A stretch of DNA of 64,000 nt from an uncultured Lachnospiraceae bacterium (lineage in GTDB: Bacteria; Bacillota; Clostridia; Lachnospirales; Lachnospiraceae): NCBI GenBank assembly GCA_946558465.1, contig CAMNTM010000004.1:204524-268523 (forward strand), given 5' to 3'. The notes under the pieces are model-generated. The model was given only the letters and a program-made list of their open reading frames with translations, was not told the origin of the DNA and ran no database searches. Below, in pieces: positions 8,007 to 15,976 of this stretch. The translations under genes and the position numbers were made by a program. Position 1 is the stretch's first letter, and every line of letters begins with the position of its first letter.

Positions 8007-9251
8007 TTAAGCATTTTCCGCATATATCGTCAGCAGCCGGATTAAAATTTCAACATTCTTTTCCATAGACTGAATCGGAACATACTCAAAACGTCCATGC
8101 GCATTCTCAAATCCGGCTGTAATATTCGGACACGGAAGACCCTTCTGAGAAAGCCACGCCCCGTCTGTACCGCCCCGGTAAGCAATCTCGAATATATCTG
8201 CACCGCATTCTCTGATTGCCTGCTTAGCATAATCAATCATATACGGAACCTCTTTTATAACCTCCCTCATGCTGAAATACTGATTTGTCCAGGAAAGCTC
8301 AACCGTACCCTCACCATAGAGCTCATTCAGCTGCCCTGCACATTTTTCAATATATCTCTTCCTGGCCTCATAGAGCTCCCTTTCGTGATCTCTGACAAGA
8401 CATCGGATAAAGGCCCTCTCAACCGTGCCTTCAAAAACAAACGGATGATAATACCCTTCCCTGCCGCGGGTATTCTGCGGTCTTTCAAATGCCGGAAGCA
8501 TCGCCATAAATTCTCCTCCGATTTCTACCGCATTTTTCATAATTTTATACGCTGTACCCGGATGAACATTCAATCCTCTGATAACAAGCTGCGCCTCCTC
8601 AGCATTAAAGGTCTCATAACCGTACCCTCCCACGGCGTCTCCATCCACCGTATATGCTATATCGGCCCCGAATCTATCAATATCAAAATTTTCCGTGCCG
8701 CGTCCTACCTCCTCATCTGGGGTAAAGCCAATTTGAATCGGGCCGTGCGGGGCCTCCGGATGACTTAAAAAATACTCGGCCATCGTCATAATTGCCGCAA
8801 CAGCCGCCTTATCATCTCCTCCGAGCAGGGTCGTTCCATCGGTAAGAACCAAATCCTGTCCTATGTATTTTTTAAGATTCGGATATTTTTCACTCTTCAT
8901 AACAATATTTTTTTCCTTATTCAGAACAATATCCCCGCCCTGATAATTTTCCAGAACCCACGGCTTAACATCTGTTCCGCTTGCATCTGGAGTCGTGTCC
9001 ATATGTGCAAGCAGACCTACAGATTTGCACGTATCCTTCGAAAGATTGGAAGGAATCGTACCATAAACACATCCCTCCTCACTCATCGCCACATTCTGAA
9101 CTCCTAGAGAAATGAGCTCATCCCTTAGCAGCCTGCCCATATTCTTCTGCTTCATTGTACTCGGTGCACTGTCCGAACCCGCCTGAGACTGACTGTCCAC
9201 ACGTACATAGCGCATAAATCGATCTCTCACCTGTTCATAAAATCTCTCCAT
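8007..9251 (-). CDS. pepT: Peptidase T (tripeptide aminopeptidase)
   Basis: 414 aa, full length. This M20 zinc enzyme removes the N-terminal residue from tripeptides in the cytoplasm. Metal and catalytic motifs are visible: LLAHMDTTPD (about 83-92, zinc His and catalytic Asp), GGDDKAAVAA (bridging Asp), FTPDEEVGRG (catalytic Glu pair), and YRGGTDGAWLS with a late His in ENAHGRFEY. The ATG has AAGGAGGA at good spacing. A vegetative promoter precedes it at 9324-9351. The MATE gene follows after 27 bases and could be co-transcribed. Confidence 0.97.
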   Translation of the reverse strand: MERFYEQVRDRFMRYVRVDSQSQAGSDSAPSTMKQKNMGRLLRDELISLGVQNVAMSEEGCVYGTIPSNLSKDTCKSVGLLAHMDTTPDASGTDVKPWVLENYQGGDIVLNKEKNIVMKSEKYPNLKKYIGQDLVLTDGTTLLGGDDKAAVAAIMTMAEYFLSHPEAPHGPIQIGFTPDEEVGRGTENFDIDRFGADIAYTVDGDAVGGYGYETFNAEEAQLVIRGLNVHPGTAYKIMKNAVEIGGEFMAMLPAFERPQNTRGREGYYHPFVFEGTVERAFIRCLVRDHERELYEARKRYIEKCAGQLNELYGEGTVELSWTNQYFSMREVIKEVPYMIDYAKQAIRECGADIFEIAYRGGTDGAWLSQKGLPCPNITAGFENAHGRFEYVPIQSMEKNVEILIRLLTIYAENA

Positions 9252-9323
9252 TTTTATCCTCCTTTATATTTTTAATATAAGTTTTGTTATAGTGTCAGAT
9301 TGTATCAGGAATACATATAGTTT

Positions 9324-9351
9324 ATCATAAAATAGTGGAAAAAGCTGTCAT
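9324..9351 (-). promoter_or_regulatory. Promoter of pepT
   Basis: ATGACA, a 16-base spacer and TATGAT on the minus strand, in the AT-rich gap before pepT. Confidence 0.5.
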
Positions 9352-9393
9352 AATTTAGGAAATAATTTTAAAAATGAGACAAAAGAATTTATA

Positions 9394-9603
9394 TTAAGAA
9401 AAATAAAACAAATCTTCAAATTTTCTGTCCAGTGCAATACACAGAATCAAAGCCAGCTTGGCGGTGGGATTGAACTGTCCTGTTTCAATGGAGCTTATGG
9501 TGTTGCGTGAAACACCGACCATCTCTGCCAGCTGAGCCTGAGACAGATTCTTTTCTGTCCGCACTTCTTTTAAATGATTTTTTAAAATAAGTTTGTCATC
9601 CAT
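9394..9603 (-). CDS. Small XRE-family (Cro/C1-like) regulator
   Basis: 69 aa from the ATG at 9603. The track start at 9687 overlaps the upstream gene and adds an unlikely tail. The single helix-turn-helix has the classic LSQAQLAEMVGVSRNTISSIETGQFNPT, and the compact C-terminus ends FEDLFYFS. This size and ending match the small YgzD/YozG-type regulators commonly paired with a membrane protein. It lies downstream of, and almost touching, the 103-aa membrane protein gene. The shared promoter carries three 14-bp repeats that are probably its operators, so self-repression is inferred. Confidence 0.88.
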   Translation of the reverse strand: MDDKLILKNHLKEVRTEKNLSQAQLAEMVGVSRNTISSIETGQFNPTAKLALILCIALDRKFEDLFYFS

Positions 9604-9631
9604 AGATTTATTCCTTTTCGTGTTTTGCTTT

Positions 9632-9943
9632 TTATACCCGAACAATATATAGGAAAAGATAAACGATTGTCGCAAAAGTAAAAGCAAGCGCCGAAATCAA
9701 ATTCTGCGTTCCTTTTAACAATCTGTATCTGAAGATATTCTGTGAGGCAACAAAGCTGAAATACAGTGCAAGCAGATTATAAATCTGTTTTTCTTTTGAC
9801 ATCTGCACAAAAAATAAAATGATAAATACAATGGACATACCAGTTATTCCATATGCCGTTGCCTGCGTAGATAATGTGCGTTCTCGTTCATCCAGCTGTT
9901 TATTTTCCTGACGGCTTTTTGCTAAAATTTCTTCTTTATTCAT
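9632..9943 (-). CDS. Small membrane protein partnered with XRE regulator (DUF6442-like)
   Basis: 103 aa from the ATG at 9943, which has AAGGAGG upstream; the 10006 start lies inside the promoter. A charged N-terminus, MNKEEILAKSRQENKQLDERERTL, is followed by about three membrane segments (YGITGMSIVFIILFFV, LLALYFSFVASQNIF, LAFTFATIVYLFLYIV). The opening resembles a family I recall as DUF6442. Function is unknown. It forms a two-gene unit with the XRE regulator, an arrangement seen in many Firmicutes. Confidence 0.75.
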   Translation of the reverse strand: MNKEEILAKSRQENKQLDERERTLSTQATAYGITGMSIVFIILFFVQMSKEKQIYNLLALYFSFVASQNIFRYRLLKGTQNLISALAFTFATIVYLFLYIVRV

Positions 9944-9966
9944 AAATAGAATCCTCCTTATAGAGA

Positions 9967-10040
9967 TGCCAAGTTTTCTTTGCATATCAAGCATAGCATA
10001 TGCCAAGTTTTCTTGTCAATATCTTCTGCTAAGTTTTCTT
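9967..10040 (-). repeat. Three direct operator-like repeats, AAGAAAACTTGGCA
   Basis: On the minus strand the 14-mer AAGAAAACTTGGCA occurs at 9967-9980 and 10001-10014 exactly, and with one change (AAGAAAACTTAGCA) at 10027-10040. The middle copy overlaps the -35 box and spacer of the promoter, one lies upstream and one downstream near the start of transcription. This is the layout expected for repression by the XRE protein. Confidence 0.8.
9990..10019 (-). promoter_or_regulatory. Promoter of the XRE/membrane-protein pair
   Basis: TTGACA, an 18-base spacer and TATGCT on the minus strand, embedded in the operator repeats. Confidence 0.7.
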
Positions 10041-10110
10041 GACTATTTCCTATGCATTTTGTAGGTATCATTTCTGAAATATATTTCCGAAAATAAAAAT
10101 TAAAAAAATG

Positions 10111-10139
10111 TTGACAAAAACAAATCCATGTAGTATAGT
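10111..10139 (+). promoter_or_regulatory. Promoter of tRNA-Gly
   Basis: Consensus TTGACA, a 17-base spacer and TATAGT, 27 bases before the mature tRNA end. This is one of the strongest promoters in the window, as expected for a stable RNA. Confidence 0.85.
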
Positions 10140-10165
10140 AATTATTGTTCTGAGGAACAATGAAT

Positions 10166-10238
10166 GCGACAGTGGCTCAGTTGGTAGAGTACGACCTTGC
10201 CAAGGTCGGGGTCGCGGGTTCGAACCCCGTCTGTCGCT
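10166..10238 (+). tRNA. tRNA-Gly (anticodon GCC)
   Basis: A 73-base cloverleaf. The acceptor stem GCGACAG pairs with CTGTCGC, followed by discriminator T. The D arm is GCTC-AGTTGGTA-GAGT with one G-T pair. The anticodon stem CGACC / GGTCG holds loop TTGCCAA, giving anticodon GCC. The T arm is GCGGG-TTCGAAC-CCCGT. The terminal CCA is not encoded. It stands alone between its own promoter and terminator. Confidence 0.97.
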
Positions 10239-10243
10239 CTGAT

Positions 10244-10287
10244 AATACTTGAAATTCTTTGTAATGAGGATTTCAAGTATTTTTTTA
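10244..10287 (+). terminator. Terminator of tRNA-Gly
   Basis: AATACTTGAAAT pairs perfectly with ATTTCAAGTATT and is followed by a run of T. Confidence 0.85.
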
Positions 10288-10333
10288 TAAAATGACATAT
10301 TAAAAGACAAGTCTAAAATGAGGAGAATATCAG

Positions 10334-10633
10334 ATGGAAAAATCTATGTACATGATGTTGATTGAAAAAACTAAAACCTATAACAGAATAACAAAAAAAG
10401 TAATCTTAGAACATGTGGAAAATATAAGAAAACTTGACGATGCAGGAAAGCTTGAAATCTGCGGCGTATTTAAAGGCTATCCGGGAATGGCAGGTATGTA
10501 TATCCTAAAAACAGAAAGCCGTAAGGAGGCTGAAGAGCTCTGCAGGATGGAACCTCTTGTTACCGGCGGATATGCAACGTATAAATTAGCTGCTCTGCAG
10601 ATTGCAAATCGGGAAAATAACTATTTGCTGTGA
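10334..10633 (+). CDS. YciI-related (YCII domain) protein
   Basis: 99 aa. The protein has the dimeric ferredoxin-like YciI layout: an opening strand MYMMLIEK, the conserved His in LEHVENIRKLDDAGKLEICGVF, and the C-terminal acidic helix AEELCRMEPLVTGGYATYKL. Family members are small and of uncertain role, some with proposed lyase or peroxidase-like activity. The ATG has GAGGAG upstream. It is one of few plus-strand genes and faces aspS across a shared hairpin. It could be read through from the tRNA promoter only if the tRNA terminator leaks. Confidence 0.75.
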   Translation: MEKSMYMMLIEKTKTYNRITKKVILEHVENIRKLDDAGKLEICGVFKGYPGMAGMYILKTESRKEAEELCRMEPLVTGGYATYKLAALQIANRENNYLL

Positions 10634-10645
10634 TATATAATGAAA

Positions 10646-10685
10646 GGGCGAAAGACTGATCAATCATTTTTCAAATCTTTCGCCC
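10646..10685. terminator. Shared hairpin between the YciI gene and aspS
   Basis: GGGCGAAAGA and TCTTTCGCCC form a perfect 10-bp stem between two converging genes. The T run is short on the minus strand and absent on the plus strand, so termination efficiency is uncertain. Confidence 0.6.
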
Positions 10686-10749
10686 GCTGCTGTTATAACC
10701 GTAAAGTTTTCTTATTTCTCAAGATGCTCTTAAGCATATCCCTTACTGT

Positions 10750-12537
10750 CTATTCCTCCTCTATCACCGCAAGACCCAGCTCGTCAAGCTGCTTCTTATC
10801 CACTTTTGTCGGAGCCTCCGTCATCATATCTGACGCATCCTTCACCTTCGGAAATGCCATAACATCCCGGATGCTGTCCTCTTTTGCCATCAGCATAATC
10901 AACCGGTCTAGGCCGTACGCCAGACCTGCGTGAGGCGGCACGCCGTACCTGAAGGCAGTAAGCAGGAATCCAAACTGCTCTTGTGCCTGCTCCTGCGTAA
11001 ATCCAATTACCTCAAACATCTTATTCTGAATTTCAGGATCGAAAATACGTACGCTTCCGCCGCCAAGCTCCGTACCATTCAATACAATGTCATACGCCTT
11101 TGCACGTACTCTTCCCGGATCACTGTCAATATACTGAATATCCTCTTCCATCGGCATCGTAAATGGATGGTGCATCGCCACAAAGCGCTTCTCCTCCTCA
11201 CTCCATTCAAGCAGAGGGAATTCTGTCACCCATAAGAATTTATATTCATTCTTATCAAGCAGCTCAAGCTGGCGAGCCAGCTCCAGGCGCAGCGCTCCGA
11301 GAACATCCCAGACAACCTTATTTTTATCCGCCGCAAAAAGCAGAAGGTCGCCGTTTTCACCACCCATTTCCCGTATAAGTGCAGACATCTCCTCTTCCTT
11401 CATAAATTTGGCGAAGGAGGATTTTACCGTTCCATCCTCCTGGACTGCAGCATAAGCAAGACCCTTCGCTCCGTATCCTTTGGCAAATTCTACAAGCTTA
11501 TCAATTTTTTTACGAGGCATTGCTCCTTGTCCTTTTGCGTTAATACCGCGGACTGTACCCCCGTTTTCAATTGCTCCTTTAAATACTGCAAATTCACAGC
11601 CTTTTACAGCCTCCGTCACATCCTGAAGCTCCATACCGAAACGAATATCCGGCTTGTCGGAGCCGTATCGATCCATTGCCTCCTGCCAGGTCATTCTTGG
11701 TATAGGAAGTAAGACCTCAACTCCCAGCACCTTCTCAAACAGCCTCTTAAGCAACCTTTCATTGACATCTATAACCTCATCCACATCTACAAAAGAAAGC
11801 TCCATATCAATCTGTGTAAATTCCGGCTGACGGTCTGCACGCAGATCCTCGTCACGGAAGCATTTTGCCAGCTGGAAATACCTGTCGCAGCCGGAACACA
11901 TCAAAAGCTGCTTAAAAAGCTGCGGTGACTGGGGAAGCGCATAAAAATGTCCTCGATGAAGACGGCTCGGAACAAGATAATCTCTAGCCCCCTCCGGCGT
12001 GCTTCCAATCAGAATCGGTGTTTCGATCTCTAAGAATCCTTCCTCTGCCAGAAACTGACGGGTAAGCGTCGCCACCTGGCTTCTCATCATCAGATTCCGC
12101 TGCATATCAGGTCTCCTGAGGTCCAGATATCTATATTTCAGCCGTACCTCTTCTCTTGTTTTCGAATTTTCCTCGATCGGAAACGGAAGTGCTTCAGATT
12201 CTGCCAGAATCCGAAGATTTTGAGGGATAATCTCAATTTCACCGGTTGCCAGGCTCTCATTGACCGCACCGGATCTTTTCTCCACCTGTCCCACAACTGC
12301 CACCACATATTCGCTGTGAAGCTTCGCCGCTTTCTCAAGAAGGCTTCTCTGCGTCTTCTCCTCTTCAAACACGACCTGAATGATACCGGACCTGTCTCTC
12401 ACATCAACAAATACAAGGCCTCCCTTATTACGGCTCTTCTGTACCCAGCCCATAATCGTAACTGTCTCACCAATATTTGCCGCCGACAGCTCTGCACATC
12501 TGTGGGACCTCTTAAGTCCCTTCATTGACTCTGCCAT
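10750..12537 (-). CDS. aspS: Aspartyl-tRNA synthetase
   Basis: 595 aa, the size of bacterial-type AspRS including the GAD insertion. An N-terminal OB fold (GWVQKSRNKGGLVFVDVRDRSG, about 31-52) binds the anticodon. Class II motifs follow: YLDLRRPDMQRNL, the motif 2 region FRDEDLRADRQPEFTQID, and motif 3 in HAGLAYGLDRLIML. The start overlaps the end of hisS by 16 bases and has GGAGAG eight bases upstream, so translation is probably coupled. It is the last gene of the recJ-to-aspS operon. Whether it also charges tRNA-Asn cannot be told without knowing if gatCAB and asnS are present. Confidence 0.97.
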   Translation of the reverse strand: MAESMKGLKRSHRCAELSAANIGETVTIMGWVQKSRNKGGLVFVDVRDRSGIIQVVFEEEKTQRSLLEKAAKLHSEYVVAVVGQVEKRSGAVNESLATGEIEIIPQNLRILAESEALPFPIEENSKTREEVRLKYRYLDLRRPDMQRNLMMRSQVATLTRQFLAEEGFLEIETPILIGSTPEGARDYLVPSRLHRGHFYALPQSPQLFKQLLMCSGCDRYFQLAKCFRDEDLRADRQPEFTQIDMELSFVDVDEVIDVNERLLKRLFEKVLGVEVLLPIPRMTWQEAMDRYGSDKPDIRFGMELQDVTEAVKGCEFAVFKGAIENGGTVRGINAKGQGAMPRKKIDKLVEFAKGYGAKGLAYAAVQEDGTVKSSFAKFMKEEEMSALIREMGGENGDLLLFAADKNKVVWDVLGALRLELARQLELLDKNEYKFLWVTEFPLLEWSEEEKRFVAMHHPFTMPMEEDIQYIDSDPGRVRAKAYDIVLNGTELGGGSVRIFDPEIQNKMFEVIGFTQEQAQEQFGFLLTAFRYGVPPHAGLAYGLDRLIMLMAKEDSIRDVMAFPKVKDASDMMTEAPTKVDKKQLDELGLAVIEEE

Positions 12538-13823
12538 ATCACGTACTCTCCTTTATTCTGCTCTTCTTCATCTACTTTTGCATAACACTCTTGAATCTCT
12601 TCATAGCCCTCTGCCTCCAGCTGCTCCTTCTGGAATTTTTTATTCTTCTTCATATTGACAACCAACACCTGCTTTCCTGCCTCACGATCAGCCTTCGCAA
12701 GCGCCAGAATCTTAAGAAGCCCTTCATCCGTCATACTCTTTTCCAGAAGATACGCCTTTTTCATACTCTTTTTGGGCACCTCATATCCATTTTCCAGAAG
12801 CAGCATAACAATCCTCTCAAATCCGATAGAGAAACCACAGGCCGGTGTATCCTGCCCGGTAAATTTTCCAATCATCTTATCGTAACGCCCGCCCCCGGCA
12901 ACTGACCCGCCAAAGTCATCCATCACGACTTCAAAAATTGTTCCGGTATAGTAGGACTGACCCCTCACCAGAGTCGGATCGAATTTCAATCTGAACTCAC
13001 ATTCCTTAGCAGCCTCCACACTGGAGAGAATTTTCTCCATGCCGTCTGCCGTGCTGCTGCTTAAGCAGCTTCCAAGCTTCCTGCGCAGATAATGAAGGCC
13101 CGGCCTGTCCGGAGAAGTCTCCTCAAAAAGCTTTAGATAAGTCTCCACATTTTCCTGTGCATACCCCATCGTCTTAAGCTCGTCCGCTACACCTTCCGGT
13201 CCGATTTTATCCATTTTATCCAGAATTATAAATACCTCGTCGTAATCCTCCTCCTTAAAACCGCTGTATGCTGCCATAGCCTTTAAAATATTTCTGTCGT
13301 TGATGCATACGGTAAAATTTTTAAAGTTCAGCTTCCCGAGCATCGACGTCGTGGCAAGAATCAGCTCTATCTCCGCCAGATTACCTGCCTCTCCAAGAAT
13401 GTCGATATCACACTGCATAAACTGACGGAAACGTCCCCTCTGAGGACGGTCCGCTCTCCACACATTTCCAATCTGAAGCGCCTTAAAAGGAGCCGGAAGA
13501 TCATTGGAATGATTTGCATAATATCTGGCAAGAGGAACGGTCAAATCATAGCGGAGTCCCGCGTCCGCCAGATCGTTTTCCTCTCTTGCATCACTTAACT
13601 TAAGCTTCTCTCCCCGCTTCATAATTTTAAATATCAGTTTCTCATTGTCACCGCCCTGCTTACTGCACAGATTTTCCAAATGCTCCACACAGGGCGTCTC
13701 CATCGACTGAAAACCAAAAGTCTTATAGGTATCCTTAATCAGCCAAATCAGATAGTCCCGGATTTCCATTTCCCGCGGCATCATATCCTTCATGCCGGTT
13801 ACCGGCTTTTTCTTTAATGCCAT
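12522..13823 (-). CDS. hisS: Histidyl-tRNA synthetase
   Basis: 433 aa from the ATG at 13823. The track ATG at 13829 is one base from AAGGAG, while the second ATG has ideal spacing. Class II motifs are present: YDLTVPLARYYA with IGNVWRADRPQRGRFRQFMQCDID (motif 2), the histidine-specific loop LVRGQSYYTGTIFEV, and GGRYDKM. The C-terminal anticodon-binding domain (about 330-433) is present. It overlaps hemZ by 10 bases. No T-box leader is seen before hisS, so control must come from the upstream promoters. Confidence 0.96.
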   Translation of the reverse strand: MALKKKPVTGMKDMMPREMEIRDYLIWLIKDTYKTFGFQSMETPCVEHLENLCSKQGGDNEKLIFKIMKRGEKLKLSDAREENDLADAGLRYDLTVPLARYYANHSNDLPAPFKALQIGNVWRADRPQRGRFRQFMQCDIDILGEAGNLAEIELILATTSMLGKLNFKNFTVCINDRNILKAMAAYSGFKEEDYDEVFIILDKMDKIGPEGVADELKTMGYAQENVETYLKLFEETSPDRPGLHYLRRKLGSCLSSSTADGMEKILSSVEAAKECEFRLKFDPTLVRGQSYYTGTIFEVVMDDFGGSVAGGGRYDKMIGKFTGQDTPACGFSIGFERIVMLLLENGYEVPKKSMKKAYLLEKSMTDEGLLKILALAKADREAGKQVLVVNMKKNKKFQKEQLEAEGYEEIQECYAKVDEEEQNKGEYVIWQSQ

Positions 13824-15280
13824 AGCCATTCTCCTTTTCTGTCTATCATCTCATCTACACGGCTTATGTAAGCATCAATCGCTTTTACATTCTCCAGCCG
13901 TATCAGATTCGTCTTTTTTTTCCTTTTACCGCCTGGCGCATCCACCGGAGCCTTCAGTACAATTTTTGTCGAAGCCCCGGCTCCGACAGCGATAATCGTC
14001 TGCACTTCCTCCATAATAAGTATATTGTATATTCCGGCTTTGTCAACCTTTGCATAGCCTACATTTTCGAAATTCCCGGCAATATTCTTCTGCCGGTACA
14101 GATAATAGGGGACAAGCCCCATCTGCCGCGCCGTCTCCGATGCCGCCAGGATCATTTCCCCGATATCCTCCGACACCGCCTCCTCCTTAGAAAGCTTTGC
14201 CGCTCGTTTTACTGCCAATGAATGAACCGTCAGGCTGTCCGGACCAAGCTCCCGGATCTGCTTAAGCGTATCCTCCATGTCTAAAGCCTTCTCTCCTGGA
14301 AGTCCCGCAATCAAATCCATGTTAATATTATCAAACCCACACTTTCTGGCAAGATAAAATGCATCACAGACCTCCTCCACGGTATGCCTTCTTCCGATTG
14401 TGTCAAGAGTCTTCTGCTGCATACTCTGAGGATTGATGGAAATTCTTGTCACACCATGTTCTTTTAACACTTCAAGCTTTCCTCTCGTAATACTATCCGG
14501 TCTTCCTGCTTCTACCGTGTATTCCAGAAGCTTCTCTCTGGAAAAATAAGCATCTATGCAGGACAAAACTCTTTTTAACTGCTCTGCGCTAAGCGTCGTA
14601 GGAGTACCGCCTCCTATATAAATGGTATTCAGATGTCTTCCTTTCGACATTCTGGACAAGGCTTCAAGCTCCCTGCAGAGCGCTGTGATGTAATCCTCCA
14701 CCCGATGCTCCCAGTCAGACAGCGCCCCTGAACTAAAGGAACAGTAGGTACAGACGGAGGGACAGAAGGGGATTCCCACATAAAGGCTGTACCCATTTTC
14801 CATATCCAGCTGTTCAAGAAGCCCCCTCTCCCTTTCTGCAACCTCCCAGGCAAGAGCAGCTTTTTTGCGGCTTACCAGCGCTTCCTCTGCAGACCAATCG
14901 AGAAATGCCTCTTTTCTCATGCCCTCACACAGCTTTTTCATTGCAATTTTCGTCGGACGCACACCGGTCAGAATTCCCCAGGAAAGCGTCTTATTAGTTC
15001 TTTCCGACAATATCCGGTACAATTTTTTATCTAATTGTTTTTTAAGCATTCTTTCTGCTTCTTCCGTCTTCTTATCTTTCTTTGGACAGCAAAAAGCTTC
15101 TCCGGATTCCTCTGCCTGGGCAGATACCTCCACTTCCTGTCCGTCCTCAAATCGTACCAGTACATAATTAGAGGCTTTTTCCTCCACAAAGGAAGAAATC
15201 TCCTTATGCGGATAAAAAGCCTTTACAATATGATATGCATTATATAGATAATCTTCCCTGCTGCATATAACCTGAATCAT
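13814..15280 (-). CDS. hemZ: Coproporphyrinogen dehydrogenase HemZ-like radical SAM protein
   Basis: 488 aa. An N-terminal extension (about 1-155) precedes a radical SAM domain with the cluster motif CPSVCTYCSF (CxxxCxYC) and YIGGGTPTTLS, as in oxygen-independent coproporphyrinogen III oxidases of the HemN family. Clostridial HemZ proteins sit in exactly this relA-MBL-hemZ-hisS-aspS order. No other heme gene is nearby, so a role in heme synthesis in this organism is uncertain; HemN-like proteins also include heme chaperones and methyltransferases. The start has an AGGAGAG site. Confidence 0.88.
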   Translation of the reverse strand: MIQVICSREDYLYNAYHIVKAFYPHKEISSFVEEKASNYVLVRFEDGQEVEVSAQAEESGEAFCCPKKDKKTEEAERMLKKQLDKKLYRILSERTNKTLSWGILTGVRPTKIAMKKLCEGMRKEAFLDWSAEEALVSRKKAALAWEVAERERGLLEQLDMENGYSLYVGIPFCPSVCTYCSFSSGALSDWEHRVEDYITALCRELEALSRMSKGRHLNTIYIGGGTPTTLSAEQLKRVLSCIDAYFSREKLLEYTVEAGRPDSITRGKLEVLKEHGVTRISINPQSMQQKTLDTIGRRHTVEEVCDAFYLARKCGFDNINMDLIAGLPGEKALDMEDTLKQIRELGPDSLTVHSLAVKRAAKLSKEEAVSEDIGEMILAASETARQMGLVPYYLYRQKNIAGNFENVGYAKVDKAGIYNILIMEEVQTIIAVGAGASTKIVLKAPVDAPGGKRKKKTNLIRLENVKAIDAYISRVDEMIDRKGEWLWH

Positions 15281-15334
15281 CTATTCTCTCCTGTTTTTTG
15301 CACAAATATCACAGACTGAAGAGTCCGCCGAATG

Positions 15335-15955
15335 TCAGACATAAGGATTATGCTCTCTTTCATGTCCGATCATCGTCTCACCTGCATGCCCCGGATAAAC
15401 ATAAGTCTCGTCCGGAAGTACAAAAAGTCTTTCCCTGACAGAACGTATCAGGTCCTCCGTACTGCTGTTTACAAAATCAGTCCTCCCCACAGAATTCTGG
15501 AATAATGTGTCTCCGCTGAACAGGACATTCTCAGATCTCACATAATAGCAGCAGCCGCCCTTTGTATGTCCCGGCGTATGAATCACTTCAAATGAATATC
15601 CTGCAAGCTCCAGTGTCTGCCCGTCTTTTAAATATTCTGCCCCGGAATATGTATACCCTGACGTATAGGTTTTAGACTGGTTCAGTCTTGCATCCTTCAT
15701 CACATCCTCATCGTCCTCATGCACATAGACTGAAACAGGAAACTCCTCTAAAAATCCGTCTATTCCCATAATATGGTCAAAATGTCCGTGGGTTAGCAGA
15801 ACCGCCTCAATCTTATAACCCTCATCCTTAATATGACTGACTAAATATCCCGGACAGGCGGCAGGGTCAATAATCACCGCCTGTTTTGTTCCCTCGTTCA
15901 CAGCAAGATAACAATTCGTACTGATAATCCCTGTTACAAACTTCTCCACCTTCAT
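15335..15955 (-). CDS. Metallo-beta-lactamase-fold hydrolase (YqgX/glyoxalase II-like)
   Basis: 206 aa. Zinc motif THGHFDHIMG (HxHxDH, near residue 57) and later histidines in HTPGHTKGGCCY and YPGHAGETMIGHE complete the binuclear site. This is the short glyoxalase II-like group, cytoplasmic thiolesterase-type hydrolases. It lacks the long C-terminal substrate domain of true GloB, so the substrate is unclear. It sits between relA and hemZ with short gaps, a conserved neighbourhood in Clostridia. Confidence 0.88.
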   Translation of the reverse strand: MKVEKFVTGIISTNCYLAVNEGTKQAVIIDPAACPGYLVSHIKDEGYKIEAVLLTHGHFDHIMGIDGFLEEFPVSVYVHEDDEDVMKDARLNQSKTYTSGYTYSGAEYLKDGQTLELAGYSFEVIHTPGHTKGGCCYYVRSENVLFSGDTLFQNSVGRTDFVNSSTEDLIRSVRERLFVLPDETYVYPGHAGETMIGHEREHNPYV

Positions 15956-15976
15956 TATAGAACAAGCTCCTTTCCT

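Noticed and set aside
12538-15334. T-box leader for hisS or aspS
   Set aside because: hisS and aspS overlap the genes before them, leaving no room for a T-box, and no TGGNACCGCG-like motif is seen.
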